A stretch of DNA of 64,000 bases from NCBI RefSeq assembly GCF_014203715.1, contig NZ_JACHJP010000008.1, forward strand, positions 1 through 64,000, written 5' to 3'. The first letter of the stretch is position 1; each line of letters begins with the position of its first letter. Origin of the DNA: Streptosporangium saharense (GTDB lineage: Bacteria; Actinomycetota; Actinomycetes; Streptosporangiales; Streptosporangiaceae). Of the stretch, positions 15,828 through 24,039 are shown in pieces. The notes below the pieces were generated by a model. The model saw only the letters and a list, made by a program, of their open reading frames with translations, did not search any database and had not been told where the DNA came from. The position numbers and the translations under genes were made by a program.

Positions 15828-17294
15828 TCAGGCCGCCTCGTGGATGGCCTGGGCCGCCTTGAGCCCTGACTCCAGGGCTCCCTCGATCCAGGCGTGCCAC
15901 AGCGAGCAGTGCTCACCGGCGAAGTGCACGCGACCCTCGGGGGCGATGATCGCGTCGTGCAGGCTCGTCTGCTGGTGCGGCTCGAACAGGGCGAAGGCCC
16001 CCGCCGCGTAGGGGTCGTCGTACCACGCGTGCGTGACGCCGAACTCGAAGTGGTCGTGGATCTCGGGGTGGATCTTGGCGACGTCCTCAAGGGCCTGCTC
16101 GACCCGCTTCTGCGGCGACATCGCGCCCCAGCGCAGGGCGTCCTGTCCCCAGGTGTAGCTGGCGAGCAGGACCGAGCGCTCCTCGTCGTGGGCGCCGTGC
16201 GAGGGGTAGCAGATGCGGCGGATCGGCAGGTCGGTGACCGTGGTGCCGCCGACGATGCCCTCCGTCTGCTCCCAGAACGGCCGCCGCACCTGGAAGAGGA
16301 TCTTGGTCGAGGCGTTGTAGTTCAGCTCGCGGATGGCGCGCTGCTTGCGGCGGGAGAAGGCGGGCCTGGTCTCCACGTCGCGCAGCACCGAGAACGGGAT
16401 CGTGCAGATCGCGTAGTCGCCGGTCAGCGTCGTCCTGCCGGAGGCCGTCCTGACGTGCAGGGTGACCGAGTTGTCGTTCTGCTCGATGGCGGTGACCTCG
16501 TGGCCGAACCTGATGTGGTTCCTCAGCTCGCGGTAGAAGGCGGTCGGCAGCCGGTCGGTGCCGCCCTCGATCTCCTGCATGTCCTCGAACGCCCGCCCGA
16601 CGATCTCGCGGAACTGCTCGATGACCGCCGCGTTCAGGTTGGACTCCCTGAAGCTCATGACGCCGTACAGCTCGATGGCGCCCTCGGAGAAGCCGCGCTC
16701 GCGCAGGAACCCTCGGATGGAGTAGCGGTCGTACTCGGCGCAGATGCGGTCGAGCGCGGCCTCACCCTCCTGGGCGTACAGGTCGTGGATCTCCTGGGTG
16801 GCGGTGCGCCACAGGTCCTCGTAGGTCCGGCCGCGCTCGTGCTCGGCCAGCTCGAAGTCGATGACGCCGGGGTTGTCGTTCAGCTCCCTGACGGTGGTCC
16901 TGACGCCCTGGATGTAGGCCAGGGTGTTGGGGTTGCCCATCACGAAGGGGCGCAGGGTGAGCCCGAACCGCTCGCAGTAGGCAAGGGTGAGGTCGTGCAC
17001 GCGCGGGATGCGCATCGCTCCGGCCTCGGCGTACAGGCCGGGGGCGAAGTCCCGCAGGGTGAGCACCCGCCCGCCGACCCGCTGCTGGGCTTCGAGGACG
17101 ACGGGCTCGTGCCCCTGACGCATCAGCTCGTAGGCGGCGACGAGACCGGCCATCCCACCGCCGATGACCAGAACCCGCTTGCGCGGGGTGCCGCCGGAGG
17201 TCAGGCCGTGCTCGGCGGTCGCGACCAGGGCGGCGGGGACTCGCAGCTCGTGACTCGGTCTCGGGGCTCCCGCCTCGATCAGCTCTTCGGGCAT
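15828..17294 (-). CDS. Flavin amine/L-amino-acid oxidase
   Basis: A 488-residue FAD enzyme of the monoamine-oxidase superfamily. The Rossmann motif VLVIGGGMAGLVAAYEL is followed by VLEAQQRVGGRVLTLRDF and AEAGAMRIP, and the C-terminal FAD motif is VHFAGEHCSLWHAWIEGALESG. These fit L-amino-acid oxidases and related enzymes that oxidise a C-N bond to yield imine, ammonia and H2O2. The ATG at 17294 fits the family N-terminus; the upstream reading to 17423 is weak. It diverges from a D-aminopeptidase gene with an inverted repeat between, which suggests shared control of amino-acid or peptide catabolism. Confidence 0.85.
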   Translation of the reverse strand: MPEELIEAGAPRPSHELRVPAALVATAEHGLTSGGTPRKRVLVIGGGMAGLVAAYELMRQGHEPVVLEAQQRVGGRVLTLRDFAPGLYAEAGAMRIPRVHDLTLAYCERFGLTLRPFVMGNPNTLAYIQGVRTTVRELNDNPGVIDFELAEHERGRTYEDLWRTATQEIHDLYAQEGEAALDRICAEYDRYSIRGFLRERGFSEGAIELYGVMSFRESNLNAAVIEQFREIVGRAFEDMQEIEGGTDRLPTAFYRELRNHIRFGHEVTAIEQNDNSVTLHVRTASGRTTLTGDYAICTIPFSVLRDVETRPAFSRRKQRAIRELNYNASTKILFQVRRPFWEQTEGIVGGTTVTDLPIRRICYPSHGAHDEERSVLLASYTWGQDALRWGAMSPQKRVEQALEDVAKIHPEIHDHFEFGVTHAWYDDPYAAGAFALFEPHQQTSLHDAIIAPEGRVHFAGEHCSLWHAWIEGALESGLKAAQAIHEAA

Positions 17295-17357
17295 CGCCGT
17301 ACCTGAGATCGGCGATTTGTTGGTGTTCAGAGCGTCACACCCCCTATGTTCACGTAA

Positions 17358-17375
17358 AGCGACTGTAGTGTCGCT
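17358..17375. promoter_or_regulatory. Inverted repeat in amine-oxidase/dppA divergent region
   Basis: AGCGAC-TGTAGT-GTCGCT: perfect 6-bp arms around a 6-bp centre, 64 bp before the amine-oxidase start. It is a plausible operator for an unlinked regulator. Confidence 0.45.
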
Positions 17376-17552
17376 GTCAGTAATCTCACCTGTTGGGGAG
17401 AACGTCAAGACGATCCGGAACATCCGTCACGCGAAGGAGCAACGGAGTCATCTCCAAATGCGAGCCGTACGGCTTGGCGGGCGGAACGTAGCCCGAGCTG
17501 CCGTTCCCGGGGAGGCTGGACGGTGTCGTCCGCCAAGCGTGAGGAGTCCCGG

Positions 17553-18395
17553 ATGAGGGTCTATGTGTCGATCGACATGGAGGGCGTCGCCGGGATCGCG
17601 ACCATGGACCAGGTGGTCCGGGGCGGACACGGCTACCCGGCCGCGCAGCGCCTGATGACCGCGGAGGCCAACGCCGCCATCGCGGGCGCCTTCGACGCGG
17701 GTGCGGAGAGCGTCCTGGTCAACGACAGCCACGGCACCATGGACAACCTCATCCACGAGGACCTCGACCCCAGGGCCAGGCTCATCTTCGGCTCACCCAA
17801 GCTCGACTGCATGGCCGAGGGCATCAGCGAGGACCACGACGTCGCGCTCTTCCTCGGCTACCACGCGGCGGCGGGGGAGCCGGGCGTGCTCGCGCACACC
17901 TACTCCTCGCACTTCACCGAGGTCCGCCTCAACGGCGTCGTCGTCTCCGAGGCCGAGATCAACGCGCTGCGGGCCGCCTCGGTCGGCGTGCCGGTCGGAC
18001 TCGTCACCGGTGACGACGTCATCTGCGCCACCATCAGGGACCGGCTGCCCGGCGCGCGGACCGTCGAGGTGAAGACCGCCCACGGCTACTTCGCCGCCGA
18101 CAGCCTCTCGCCCACGGTGGCACGCGAGCACATCAGGGCCGCCGCCGCCGAGACCGTCGAGAAGGCCGGGGAACTGCCGACCGTCCAGGTGCCCGAGGAA
18201 CTACGCCTGGAGATCGACATGCCGGGTCCGGCGGCGGCCGAACAGGGCGCGATGATCCCCGGGATGACACGCACCGGCGACCGCACGGTCGAGGGCAGCC
18301 TGGCCAACCCCCGCGAGGTGCTGGGGGTCGTCACGGTCTGCTACCAACTGGCCGCAGCCGTAGCCAAATCACGTGCTCGCCTTTACGACGCCTAG
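17553..18395 (+). CDS. dppA: D-aminopeptidase, M55 (DppA) family
   Basis: A 280-residue zinc peptidase beginning MRVYVSIDMEGVAGIA, the M55 signature in which the SxDxEG acids bind metal. NDSHGTMDNL, FLGYHA and HTYSSHF supply further metal and catalytic residues. Bacillus DppA, of similar length, releases D-Ala from D-amino-acid peptides. The ATG at 17553 has AGGAG 7 nt upstream and matches the usual N-terminus; an in-frame GTG at 17523 with GGAGG is the alternative. It probably acts on D-amino-acid peptides from cell-wall turnover, beside an amino-acid oxidase. Confidence 0.87.
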   Translation: MRVYVSIDMEGVAGIATMDQVVRGGHGYPAAQRLMTAEANAAIAGAFDAGAESVLVNDSHGTMDNLIHEDLDPRARLIFGSPKLDCMAEGISEDHDVALFLGYHAAAGEPGVLAHTYSSHFTEVRLNGVVVSEAEINALRAASVGVPVGLVTGDDVICATIRDRLPGARTVEVKTAHGYFAADSLSPTVAREHIRAAAAETVEKAGELPTVQVPEELRLEIDMPGPAAAEQGAMIPGMTRTGDRTVEGSLANPREVLGVVTVCYQLAAAVAKSRARLYDA

Positions 18396-18577
18396 CGGCG
18401 TCGTGGGGGCTTGGGCGCTGCGGGTCGGTGCTTTCCCTCGTCGTTCGTCCGCTGTGTTTGCTTTGCGCCGCCTGGCGGCGTCGCGGGGCTTGGGCGCCTG
18501 AAGTCGGTGCTTTCCCTCGTCGCTCCTCCGCTGCGCTCCGTCGCTCCTCAGTCCAGCTCACCGACGCGCCCAAGCCA
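18391..18577. repeat. 80-bp direct repeat with inverted tail
   Basis: Two copies of about 64 bp (18391-18454 and 18471-18534) share GGCTTGGGCGC and GTCGGTGCTTTCCCTCGTCG. The inverse GCGCCCAAGCC at about 18567-18577 closes the block. It lies between the dppA stop and the convergent NUDIX gene. It looks like an interspersed intergenic element, and could also act as a terminator. Confidence 0.65.
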
Positions 18578-18584
18578 AAACTCC

Positions 18585-19121
18585 TCAGGACAACCGACCC
18601 ACATGGGCTAGGGCCTGCTTGAGGAGGGTGCCGTGGCCGCCTTCCATTTCCTGTTGGACCAGGGGGGAGGCCGCCTCCTCGGGGGTGAACCAGACCAGGT
18701 CGAGGGCGTCCTGGCGGGGGCGGCAGTCGCCGGCGACCGGGACGACGTAGGCGAGCGAGACCGCGTGCTGCCGGGGGTCGTGGTAGGGCGTGACGCCCGG
18801 GGTCGGGAAGTACTCGGCGATGGTGAACGGCTGCGGGGAGGTGGGCACGCGCGGCAGCGCCACCGGGCCGAGATCCTTCTCCAGGTGGCGGATGAGCGCG
18901 TCGCGGACCCGTTCGTGGAGGAGTACGCGGCCGGAGACGAGGGCACGGCTGACCGTGCCGTCGGCTCCGATGCGCAGCAGCAGGCCGACGTGCGTGACCG
19001 TCCCCGTGTCGTCTACCCGCACGGGGACGGCGTCGACGTAGAGGATCGGCATCCGGGCGCGAGCGGCCTCAAGCTCGTTGGGAGAGAGCCATCCGGGCGC
19101 GGTATCGGTCATTTCGGTCAT
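18585..19121 (-). CDS. DUF4916-type NUDIX-fold protein
   Basis: A 178-residue protein with a NUDIX-like core: PILYVDAVPVRVDDTGTVTHVGLLLR, then GRVLLHERVRDALIRHLEKDLG in the position of the NUDIX box. The canonical REUXEEXGU acids are degenerate, as in the DUF4916 group. It may hydrolyse or merely bind a nucleoside diphosphate derivative. In-frame ATGs at 19121 and 19112 are both possible starts. It is a single gene. Confidence 0.7.
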   Translation of the reverse strand: MTEMTDTAPGWLSPNELEAARARMPILYVDAVPVRVDDTGTVTHVGLLLRIGADGTVSRALVSGRVLLHERVRDALIRHLEKDLGPVALPRVPTSPQPFTIAEYFPTPGVTPYHDPRQHAVSLAYVVPVAGDCRPRQDALDLVWFTPEEAASPLVQQEMEGGHGTLLKQALAHVGRLS

Positions 19122-19196
19122 TGATCGATCGTACTTCGCGGTCGCCGTGTGGACACGCAGGCACCCTGGGGCGTCGCGGAGAGAAACGGATCCGGG

Positions 19197-19943
19197 TCAC
19201 GACGCCTGGGCCTCGGCCAGCCAGGCTCTCGCCTCGGGGCCGCTGGCCAGGACGTCGGTGGCCTGGTGTCCGTGGCCGGTCACCAGGAGGCAGAAGTCCT
19301 CGGCGGCGCCGACGACCTGCTCGCGTGAGCCGGCGGGGCCGTACTCCCAGAGGGCTCCCGAGGGGGCGGTGAGGAAGACATGGAGGTTGGGGCCGGGCGG
19401 GGTCCAGCCGGTGGGGCGGTAGCGGGCGCTCTCCGGCAGCAGGCCGAACTCGATCGCGTGCCTGACGCGGTCCGTCCGCTTCCTGCTCAGCCCGAGCGCG
19501 TCCGCGATGTCCTGGTCGTGGCGGAACAGCTCGGTGATCGCGGCGCCCGCGAGCGCCGACGCCTCAAGGGAACCGCCCAGCCATGGCACCGTACGGCCAG
19601 GCGGAAGTGAGGCGAGCACGGCGGCGGTGTTGTGGCGCTCGGTGTGCCAGCGGGGGAACAGCGCTCCCGGGGGTTCGAGCAGGTAGCCGGACAGCGACGC
19701 GCGCAGTCTCGCCTCCAGGTCGAACCTGGGCTGCGTGGTGAGCGCGGTGAACGCCACCGGGTCGGAGGCCGCGAGGCCGATCAGCCGGTAGAGGGCGGCG
19801 AGGTGGGCGATCTGGTGCCCGACCGTCCAGCCGGGCACGGCGGTCGGCGCCGCCCACCCGTCGGCGTCGAGATCGACGACAGTCCGGTCGAGCTCCTCGG
19901 CCTCGGAACGCAGGTCGTCGATCACATCCCGCAGGTCGCTCAT
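19197..19943 (-). CDS. DinB/maleylpyruvate-isomerase-like protein (TIGR03084 type)
   Basis: A 248-residue protein with the mycothiol-dependent metalloenzyme N-terminus: VDLDADGWAAPTAVPGWTVGHQIAHLAALYRL, whose H and D/E residues bind metal in the DinB-like four-helix bundle. FRHDQDIADALG supplies the second histidine region. The actinobacterial TIGR03084 group is of unknown function. AAAGGACC precedes the ATG. The gene begins 36 nt after the multicopper oxidase stop, so it may be the last gene of the 28-to-19 kb operon. Confidence 0.75.
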   Translation of the reverse strand: MSDLRDVIDDLRSEAEELDRTVVDLDADGWAAPTAVPGWTVGHQIAHLAALYRLIGLAASDPVAFTALTTQPRFDLEARLRASLSGYLLEPPGALFPRWHTERHNTAAVLASLPPGRTVPWLGGSLEASALAGAAITELFRHDQDIADALGLSRKRTDRVRHAIEFGLLPESARYRPTGWTPPGPNLHVFLTAPSGALWEYGPAGSREQVVGAAEDFCLLVTGHGHQATDVLASGPEARAWLAEAQAS

Positions 19944-19979
19944 GGCAGGGGTCCTTTCGGAGTGAAGCGTGGAACAGGG

Positions 19980-21440
19980 TCAGGGGACGATCTCCATCTG
20001 CGCCATCATTCCGCCGACCGAGTGTTCGAGCATGTGGCAGTGGTAGAGGTAGCGCCCCAAGAAGTCGCCGAAGGTGACCTGGATCCTGACCGAGGCGCCC
20101 GCGGGCACCAGCACCGTGTCCTTCAGCCCCGACTCGCCGGGCAGCGGAGGGGCGCCGTCGCGGTCCAGGATCCTGAACTGCACCAGGTGCAGGTGGAGGT
20201 TGTGGTCCAGGGCGATGTCGGTGTCGAGGTTGGTGATGCGCCAGATCTCGGTGCTTCTCCGCCTGACGCGGATGTCCACCCGATTGGGGTCGAAGACCCG
20301 GTCGTTGATGTAGGCGGCGCCGCGGACCATGTCCACCTTGAGGGTGATCTCCCGGTCTGTCTTCCCGCTGCCGAGGGCGGGCAGCGGCGGCAGCGGGCGC
20401 AGCACGTCGGGTACCCGGCTGTCGTCGGCGGCCTTCGCGACCACGTCGAAGCGCAGGACGGGGCCGCTGACGTCGTTGAGCACGACCCGGTCACCGAGTT
20501 TGCAGGGGCCGAAGTCCACGACCACCTCGGCCCGTTCGCCGGGGGAGAGCACCACGGACTCCCGCCGCACCGGGGCGGGCAGCAGGCCGCCGTCCGAGGC
20601 GATCTGGACCATCGTCATGTCGTGGTCGAGGCTCAGGTGGAAGGTGCGGAAGTTGGACACGTTGAGCAGCCGGAACCGGTAGCGGCGCGCGGACACCGGG
20701 AAGTACGGCTGCGGCCGTCCGTTGGCCAGCAGCGTCGTGCGGTTCGGGGTGTCCTCGGGGGCGTAGACGAGAGAGCCGTCGGCCGCGAAGTGGGCGTCGG
20801 TGAGCATGATCGGCACGTCGTAGTCCCTGGCGGGCAGCCTCAGGCGCTTCTCGTCACCGCCCTCGATCAGGTAGAACCCGTGCATGCCCCGGTAGACGTG
20901 TTCGGCCTCCATGTGGTGGGTGTGGTCGTGGTACCAGAGCGTCGCCCCCGGCTGGCCGTTCGGATACTCGTAGTAGCGCGTCCTGCCGGGCTCGATGAGG
21001 TCCATGGGGTAGCCGTCGCTGTCGGCCGCGACGTGGCCGCCGTGCAGGTGGGTGTTGACGGCCCGGTCGAGCCCGTTGCGGTAGCGGACGACGACCCGCC
21101 TTCCCTGCCTGACGCGCAGGGTCGGTCCCACGAAGGCGCCGCCGTACCCCAGGACCTCGGTGCGCACGCCGGGAAGCATCTCCACCCGGGAGGCCCGGAT
21201 GTCCTGGTGGTAGACGTCCACGTCGCGGTGGGAGGAGACCGGGCTGAGCACGCGGGGCACGGGCATCCGCACCCGGAACGGCGCCGGGGAGCGCGAGGTC
21301 CCCGAGGGAGTCATGTGCATCCGGCGGTGGCCTTCGGCCATGGCGGGGGCGGCCTCCTGCCTGGGCAGCAGCAGCGTCCCCCCGACCAGTCCGCCGAGCG
21401 TGAGGCCCCCGGCCGTCAGCAGGCGTCGTCTGTTCAGCAT
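19980..21440 (-). CDS. Tat-exported multicopper oxidase
   Basis: A 486-residue laccase/bilirubin-oxidase-like protein. The Tat signal is NRRRLLTAGG, and the copper ligand motifs are all visible: NTHLHGGH, WYHDHTHH, HNLHLHLVQF and YHCHMLEHSVGGMM. It oxidises phenolic or aminophenolic substrates with four copper ions and reduces O2 to water. The ATG at 21440 lies inside the end of the upstream flavoenzyme gene (7-nt overlap), so the two are coupled. In a biosynthetic operon it may perform oxidative coupling, as phenoxazinone synthase does (inference). Confidence 0.9.
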   Translation of the reverse strand: MLNRRRLLTAGGLTLGGLVGGTLLLPRQEAAPAMAEGHRRMHMTPSGTSRSPAPFRVRMPVPRVLSPVSSHRDVDVYHQDIRASRVEMLPGVRTEVLGYGGAFVGPTLRVRQGRRVVVRYRNGLDRAVNTHLHGGHVAADSDGYPMDLIEPGRTRYYEYPNGQPGATLWYHDHTHHMEAEHVYRGMHGFYLIEGGDEKRLRLPARDYDVPIMLTDAHFAADGSLVYAPEDTPNRTTLLANGRPQPYFPVSARRYRFRLLNVSNFRTFHLSLDHDMTMVQIASDGGLLPAPVRRESVVLSPGERAEVVVDFGPCKLGDRVVLNDVSGPVLRFDVVAKAADDSRVPDVLRPLPPLPALGSGKTDREITLKVDMVRGAAYINDRVFDPNRVDIRVRRRSTEIWRITNLDTDIALDHNLHLHLVQFRILDRDGAPPLPGESGLKDTVLVPAGASVRIQVTFGDFLGRYLYHCHMLEHSVGGMMAQMEIVP

Positions 21441-22774
21441 TCCTCTTTCCAATCGGTGTGGGGGGCGACGTCGTCGCGGAACAGGCCGGAGGGATCGACC
21501 CTGGCCCTGACCCGCTCGACGGCGGCGGCCCGCTCCGGGCTCAGGTGCCGCTGGGGCTGGGAGAGGCTCTCCACGAACGAGGGCGCGGTCAGGCCGGTGT
21601 CCCACGGTTCGAGCGCGGCCCGCACCCGCGCGCAGTGGCCGAGGAGGTCCTCCGGGGTGAGGCCGCCGAACGGCACGCCCCCGCCCATGTAGGCGAAGCT
21701 CGCGTCGAGCCGGTCGAGCGCCCCACCCTCCCGGTCAGGTACGGCCAGCGCCCCGCCGAGCTGGCGGAGTTCGGCGTTGGTCAGCGGCGACCCCTCCCCG
21801 GCCACCTTGAGGAACGCCTCGGCGGGCAGGTCGCCGAGCAGCATGTGGTCGCCGAAGATGGGGAACGGCTCCGTGGGGTCCATGTGGGTCAGCGTCACCT
21901 GGCGGGGCGGGGCCGTACCCCAGGTGTCGAGGATCGGCGGGGCGAGCGCGCGCAGCGGCCCGAGCAGGTCGTCGGCGACCGCCGCGTCCCCGGGGCCGCC
22001 GAGCACGACGCCGTCGACGCACAGCACACTCCGCCCGCGCAGTGGCTCGGGGACCTCGGGCAGCGGTGGCAGGTTCATCAGCCGCAGCGTCGTGGTCACC
22101 TCGCGCGGCGCCTTGCGCGTCCAGTCCAGCCACACCGGCAGCAGCCGTTCGGCGTGTACGGCGGGCCAGTACGCGGCGCCGGTGATCACCTGGTCCAGCA
22201 GGAACAGGTCGAACTCGACAGCGGTGACGACGCCGAAGCCGCCCCCGCCGCCGCGCAGCGCCCACAGCAGCTCGGGATCGGACGAGGCGTCGGCCCTGCG
22301 CAGTCCGCCGTCCGCGGTGACCAGCTCGACCGCCCTGACGGAGTTGGCGGCCAGCCCGGTGTGCCGCCCGTAGAGGCTCACCCCGCCGCGCAGCAGGTAG
22401 CCGACGACGCCGACGAGCGGGGAGGAGCCGTGCGGGGCGGCCAGGCCGTACGGCGCGGCGGCCTCGACGACCTGACCCCAGCGCGTCCCCGCGGACACCC
22501 GCGCGACGCGGGCCATGGAGTCGATCTCGACGCCGCCGGACAGTTCGGTCCTGACCAGCAGCGCGTTCCCCATCGGGCGGGCGGTGGCCGAGCCGTGCCC
22601 GGTGGTGTGCGTGCGCACCCGCAGGCCCTCCGCGACGGCGTGGGCGAGTGCGGCCCTGATCTCTCCGACGTCGCGCGCCGTCGTCGCCACGGCGGGTTCG
22701 GCGGGAGCGGCCAGGTTGAAGACGCGCGTCGCCTCCGCGTAGCCCGGCTCGCCGGGACGGGCAAGGCGTGTCAT
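21434..22774 (-). CDS. FAD-linked oxidase, berberine-bridge/6-hydroxynicotine-oxidase type
   Basis: A 446-residue flavoprotein. The PCMH FAD domain has RTHTTGHGSA in the histidyl-flavin region and SSPLVGVVGYLLRGG further on; WALRGGGGGFGVVTAVEFDLF is the conserved core. The C-terminal VDPSGLFRDDVAPH is a variant of the BBE motif NPxxLFxxNxNI. The equivalent of the second covalent Cys is not seen. The ATG overlaps the preceding gene's TGA (ATGA). It probably oxidises a pathway intermediate. Confidence 0.85.
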   Translation of the reverse strand: MTRLARPGEPGYAEATRVFNLAAPAEPAVATTARDVGEIRAALAHAVAEGLRVRTHTTGHGSATARPMGNALLVRTELSGGVEIDSMARVARVSAGTRWGQVVEAAAPYGLAAPHGSSPLVGVVGYLLRGGVSLYGRHTGLAANSVRAVELVTADGGLRRADASSDPELLWALRGGGGGFGVVTAVEFDLFLLDQVITGAAYWPAVHAERLLPVWLDWTRKAPREVTTTLRLMNLPPLPEVPEPLRGRSVLCVDGVVLGGPGDAAVADDLLGPLRALAPPILDTWGTAPPRQVTLTHMDPTEPFPIFGDHMLLGDLPAEAFLKVAGEGSPLTNAELRQLGGALAVPDREGGALDRLDASFAYMGGGVPFGGLTPEDLLGHCARVRAALEPWDTGLTAPSFVESLSQPQRHLSPERAAAVERVRARVDPSGLFRDDVAPHTDWKEEC

Positions 22775-24009
22775 GGCGCCGTGAAGTGGACGCGGGTGAA
22801 CTCGCGGTTCGCCACGGTCGGCAGGAAGACCGCGAATCCGGCATGGCTGTGCAGCATGGACATGTCCCGCCACACGCGTTCGAGGCGTTCGCCCTGGCGG
22901 ACCGAGCTGGACCCGGCCGTGGGGAACAGGTAGCTCTCGACCGCCGTCCAGCACAGCCGGATCGTGTGGCGGCAGATCGTGGTGATCCGCAGGTCCTGCT
23001 CCCTGGTGAACCCCTCGGGGCCGAGCTCGCACAGCTCCTGCCACTGCCGGATCGCGCCCTGCACCCCGGCCTCGGCGGCGGCGATCATGCCCGCGGCCTC
23101 GGCGTACCAGAACTGGTAATCGGGGTCCTCGGCGCGGCCGACGACGGGCGGCAGCAGCGTTCGCCTCGACCGCATCAGGTCGCCGTAGACGTCGAGGGCG
23201 CCCTGGGCGATGCCCACGGCCAGGGAGGCGATCTCCAGGACCATGTAGCTGAGCGGGCCGCCGCCGTACTGGGGGTTGCCGTGCAGCTCACGGCCGGGCG
23301 TCCCGTCGGCGACGGTGGCCTCGCTCAGGTGGGTGCCCGGCAGCGCGAAGGAGGCCGGGATGCGGCCGTTCTCGACGGTGACGCTGTGCGACCCGCTGCC
23401 CTTGAGACCGAGCTGGCGCCCCCAGTCGTCGAGCAGCCGCCACTGGTCGCGGGGGGCGACGAACAGCATCGGCGCGGGCGGCCCGTCCCCGCCCTGGACC
23501 ATGGCGTGCCCGATGAAGTGGGTCGCGTACGGCGCGCCCGAGCAGTAGTTCCAGGTGCCGTTGAGCACCCACCCCCCGTCGGCGGCCGGTACGGCGGAGC
23601 CGCTGGGTACGATCGTCGCCGGGCAGATGAAGTCGCCGTCGCGGAAGATCTCGGCCTGGGCCTCCTCCCCGAAGAGCGTGGCGGCGGCGATGGCGTGGGT
23701 CGCGCCCAGGCAGTACATCCAGGCCGTCGAGGGGCAGCCACGGGCGAGCGTCGTCACCACGCGCATGAAGGTGTCGATCCCGAACTCGTAGCCGCCGTAG
23801 CGGCGGGGCACCAGAAGCCGGTAGAAACCGGCCCTGGCGAACTCCTCGTGCGTCTGCCGGGAGTAGTGGGTGCGCTGCTCGGTCTCGGCCTGGAGGCCGA
23901 CCAGCGTGGGCGCGATCGCCTCGGCCCTGTCCAGCACCTCGTTCGGCGTGAGGCCGGGTTCCGGCGGCGCGGGGAAGCCCTGTCCCGGGGCGTTCGTGAC
24001 GGCCGTCAT
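22771..24009 (-). CDS. Acyl-CoA-dehydrogenase-fold flavin monooxygenase (group D type)
   Basis: A 412-residue protein with the acyl-CoA dehydrogenase fold but of the HsaA/DszC/XiaF-like class. YGGYEFGIDTFMRVVTTLARGCPSTAW and WVLNGTWNYCSGAPYATHFIGHA are typical. The catalytic Glu of true dehydrogenases is not evident. Such enzymes use reduced flavin and O2 to hydroxylate aromatics or amines, which needs a separate flavin reductase. AAGGAAGGAG precedes the ATG. It is part of the minus-strand operon; a second paralogue lies at 29041. Confidence 0.83.
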   Translation of the reverse strand: MTAVTNAPGQGFPAPPEPGLTPNEVLDRAEAIAPTLVGLQAETEQRTHYSRQTHEEFARAGFYRLLVPRRYGGYEFGIDTFMRVVTTLARGCPSTAWMYCLGATHAIAAATLFGEEAQAEIFRDGDFICPATIVPSGSAVPAADGGWVLNGTWNYCSGAPYATHFIGHAMVQGGDGPPAPMLFVAPRDQWRLLDDWGRQLGLKGSGSHSVTVENGRIPASFALPGTHLSEATVADGTPGRELHGNPQYGGGPLSYMVLEIASLAVGIAQGALDVYGDLMRSRRTLLPPVVGRAEDPDYQFWYAEAAGMIAAAEAGVQGAIRQWQELCELGPEGFTREQDLRITTICRHTIRLCWTAVESYLFPTAGSSSVRQGERLERVWRDMSMLHSHAGFAVFLPTVANREFTRVHFTAP

Positions 24010-24039
24010 CGCTGATCGGCTCCTTCCTTCGTGAGGGGG

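Noticed and set aside
15894-17306. 470-codon plus-strand ORF opposite the amine oxidase
   Set aside because: The opposite strand encodes a clear FAD oxidase with all motifs; this ORF has shadow composition.
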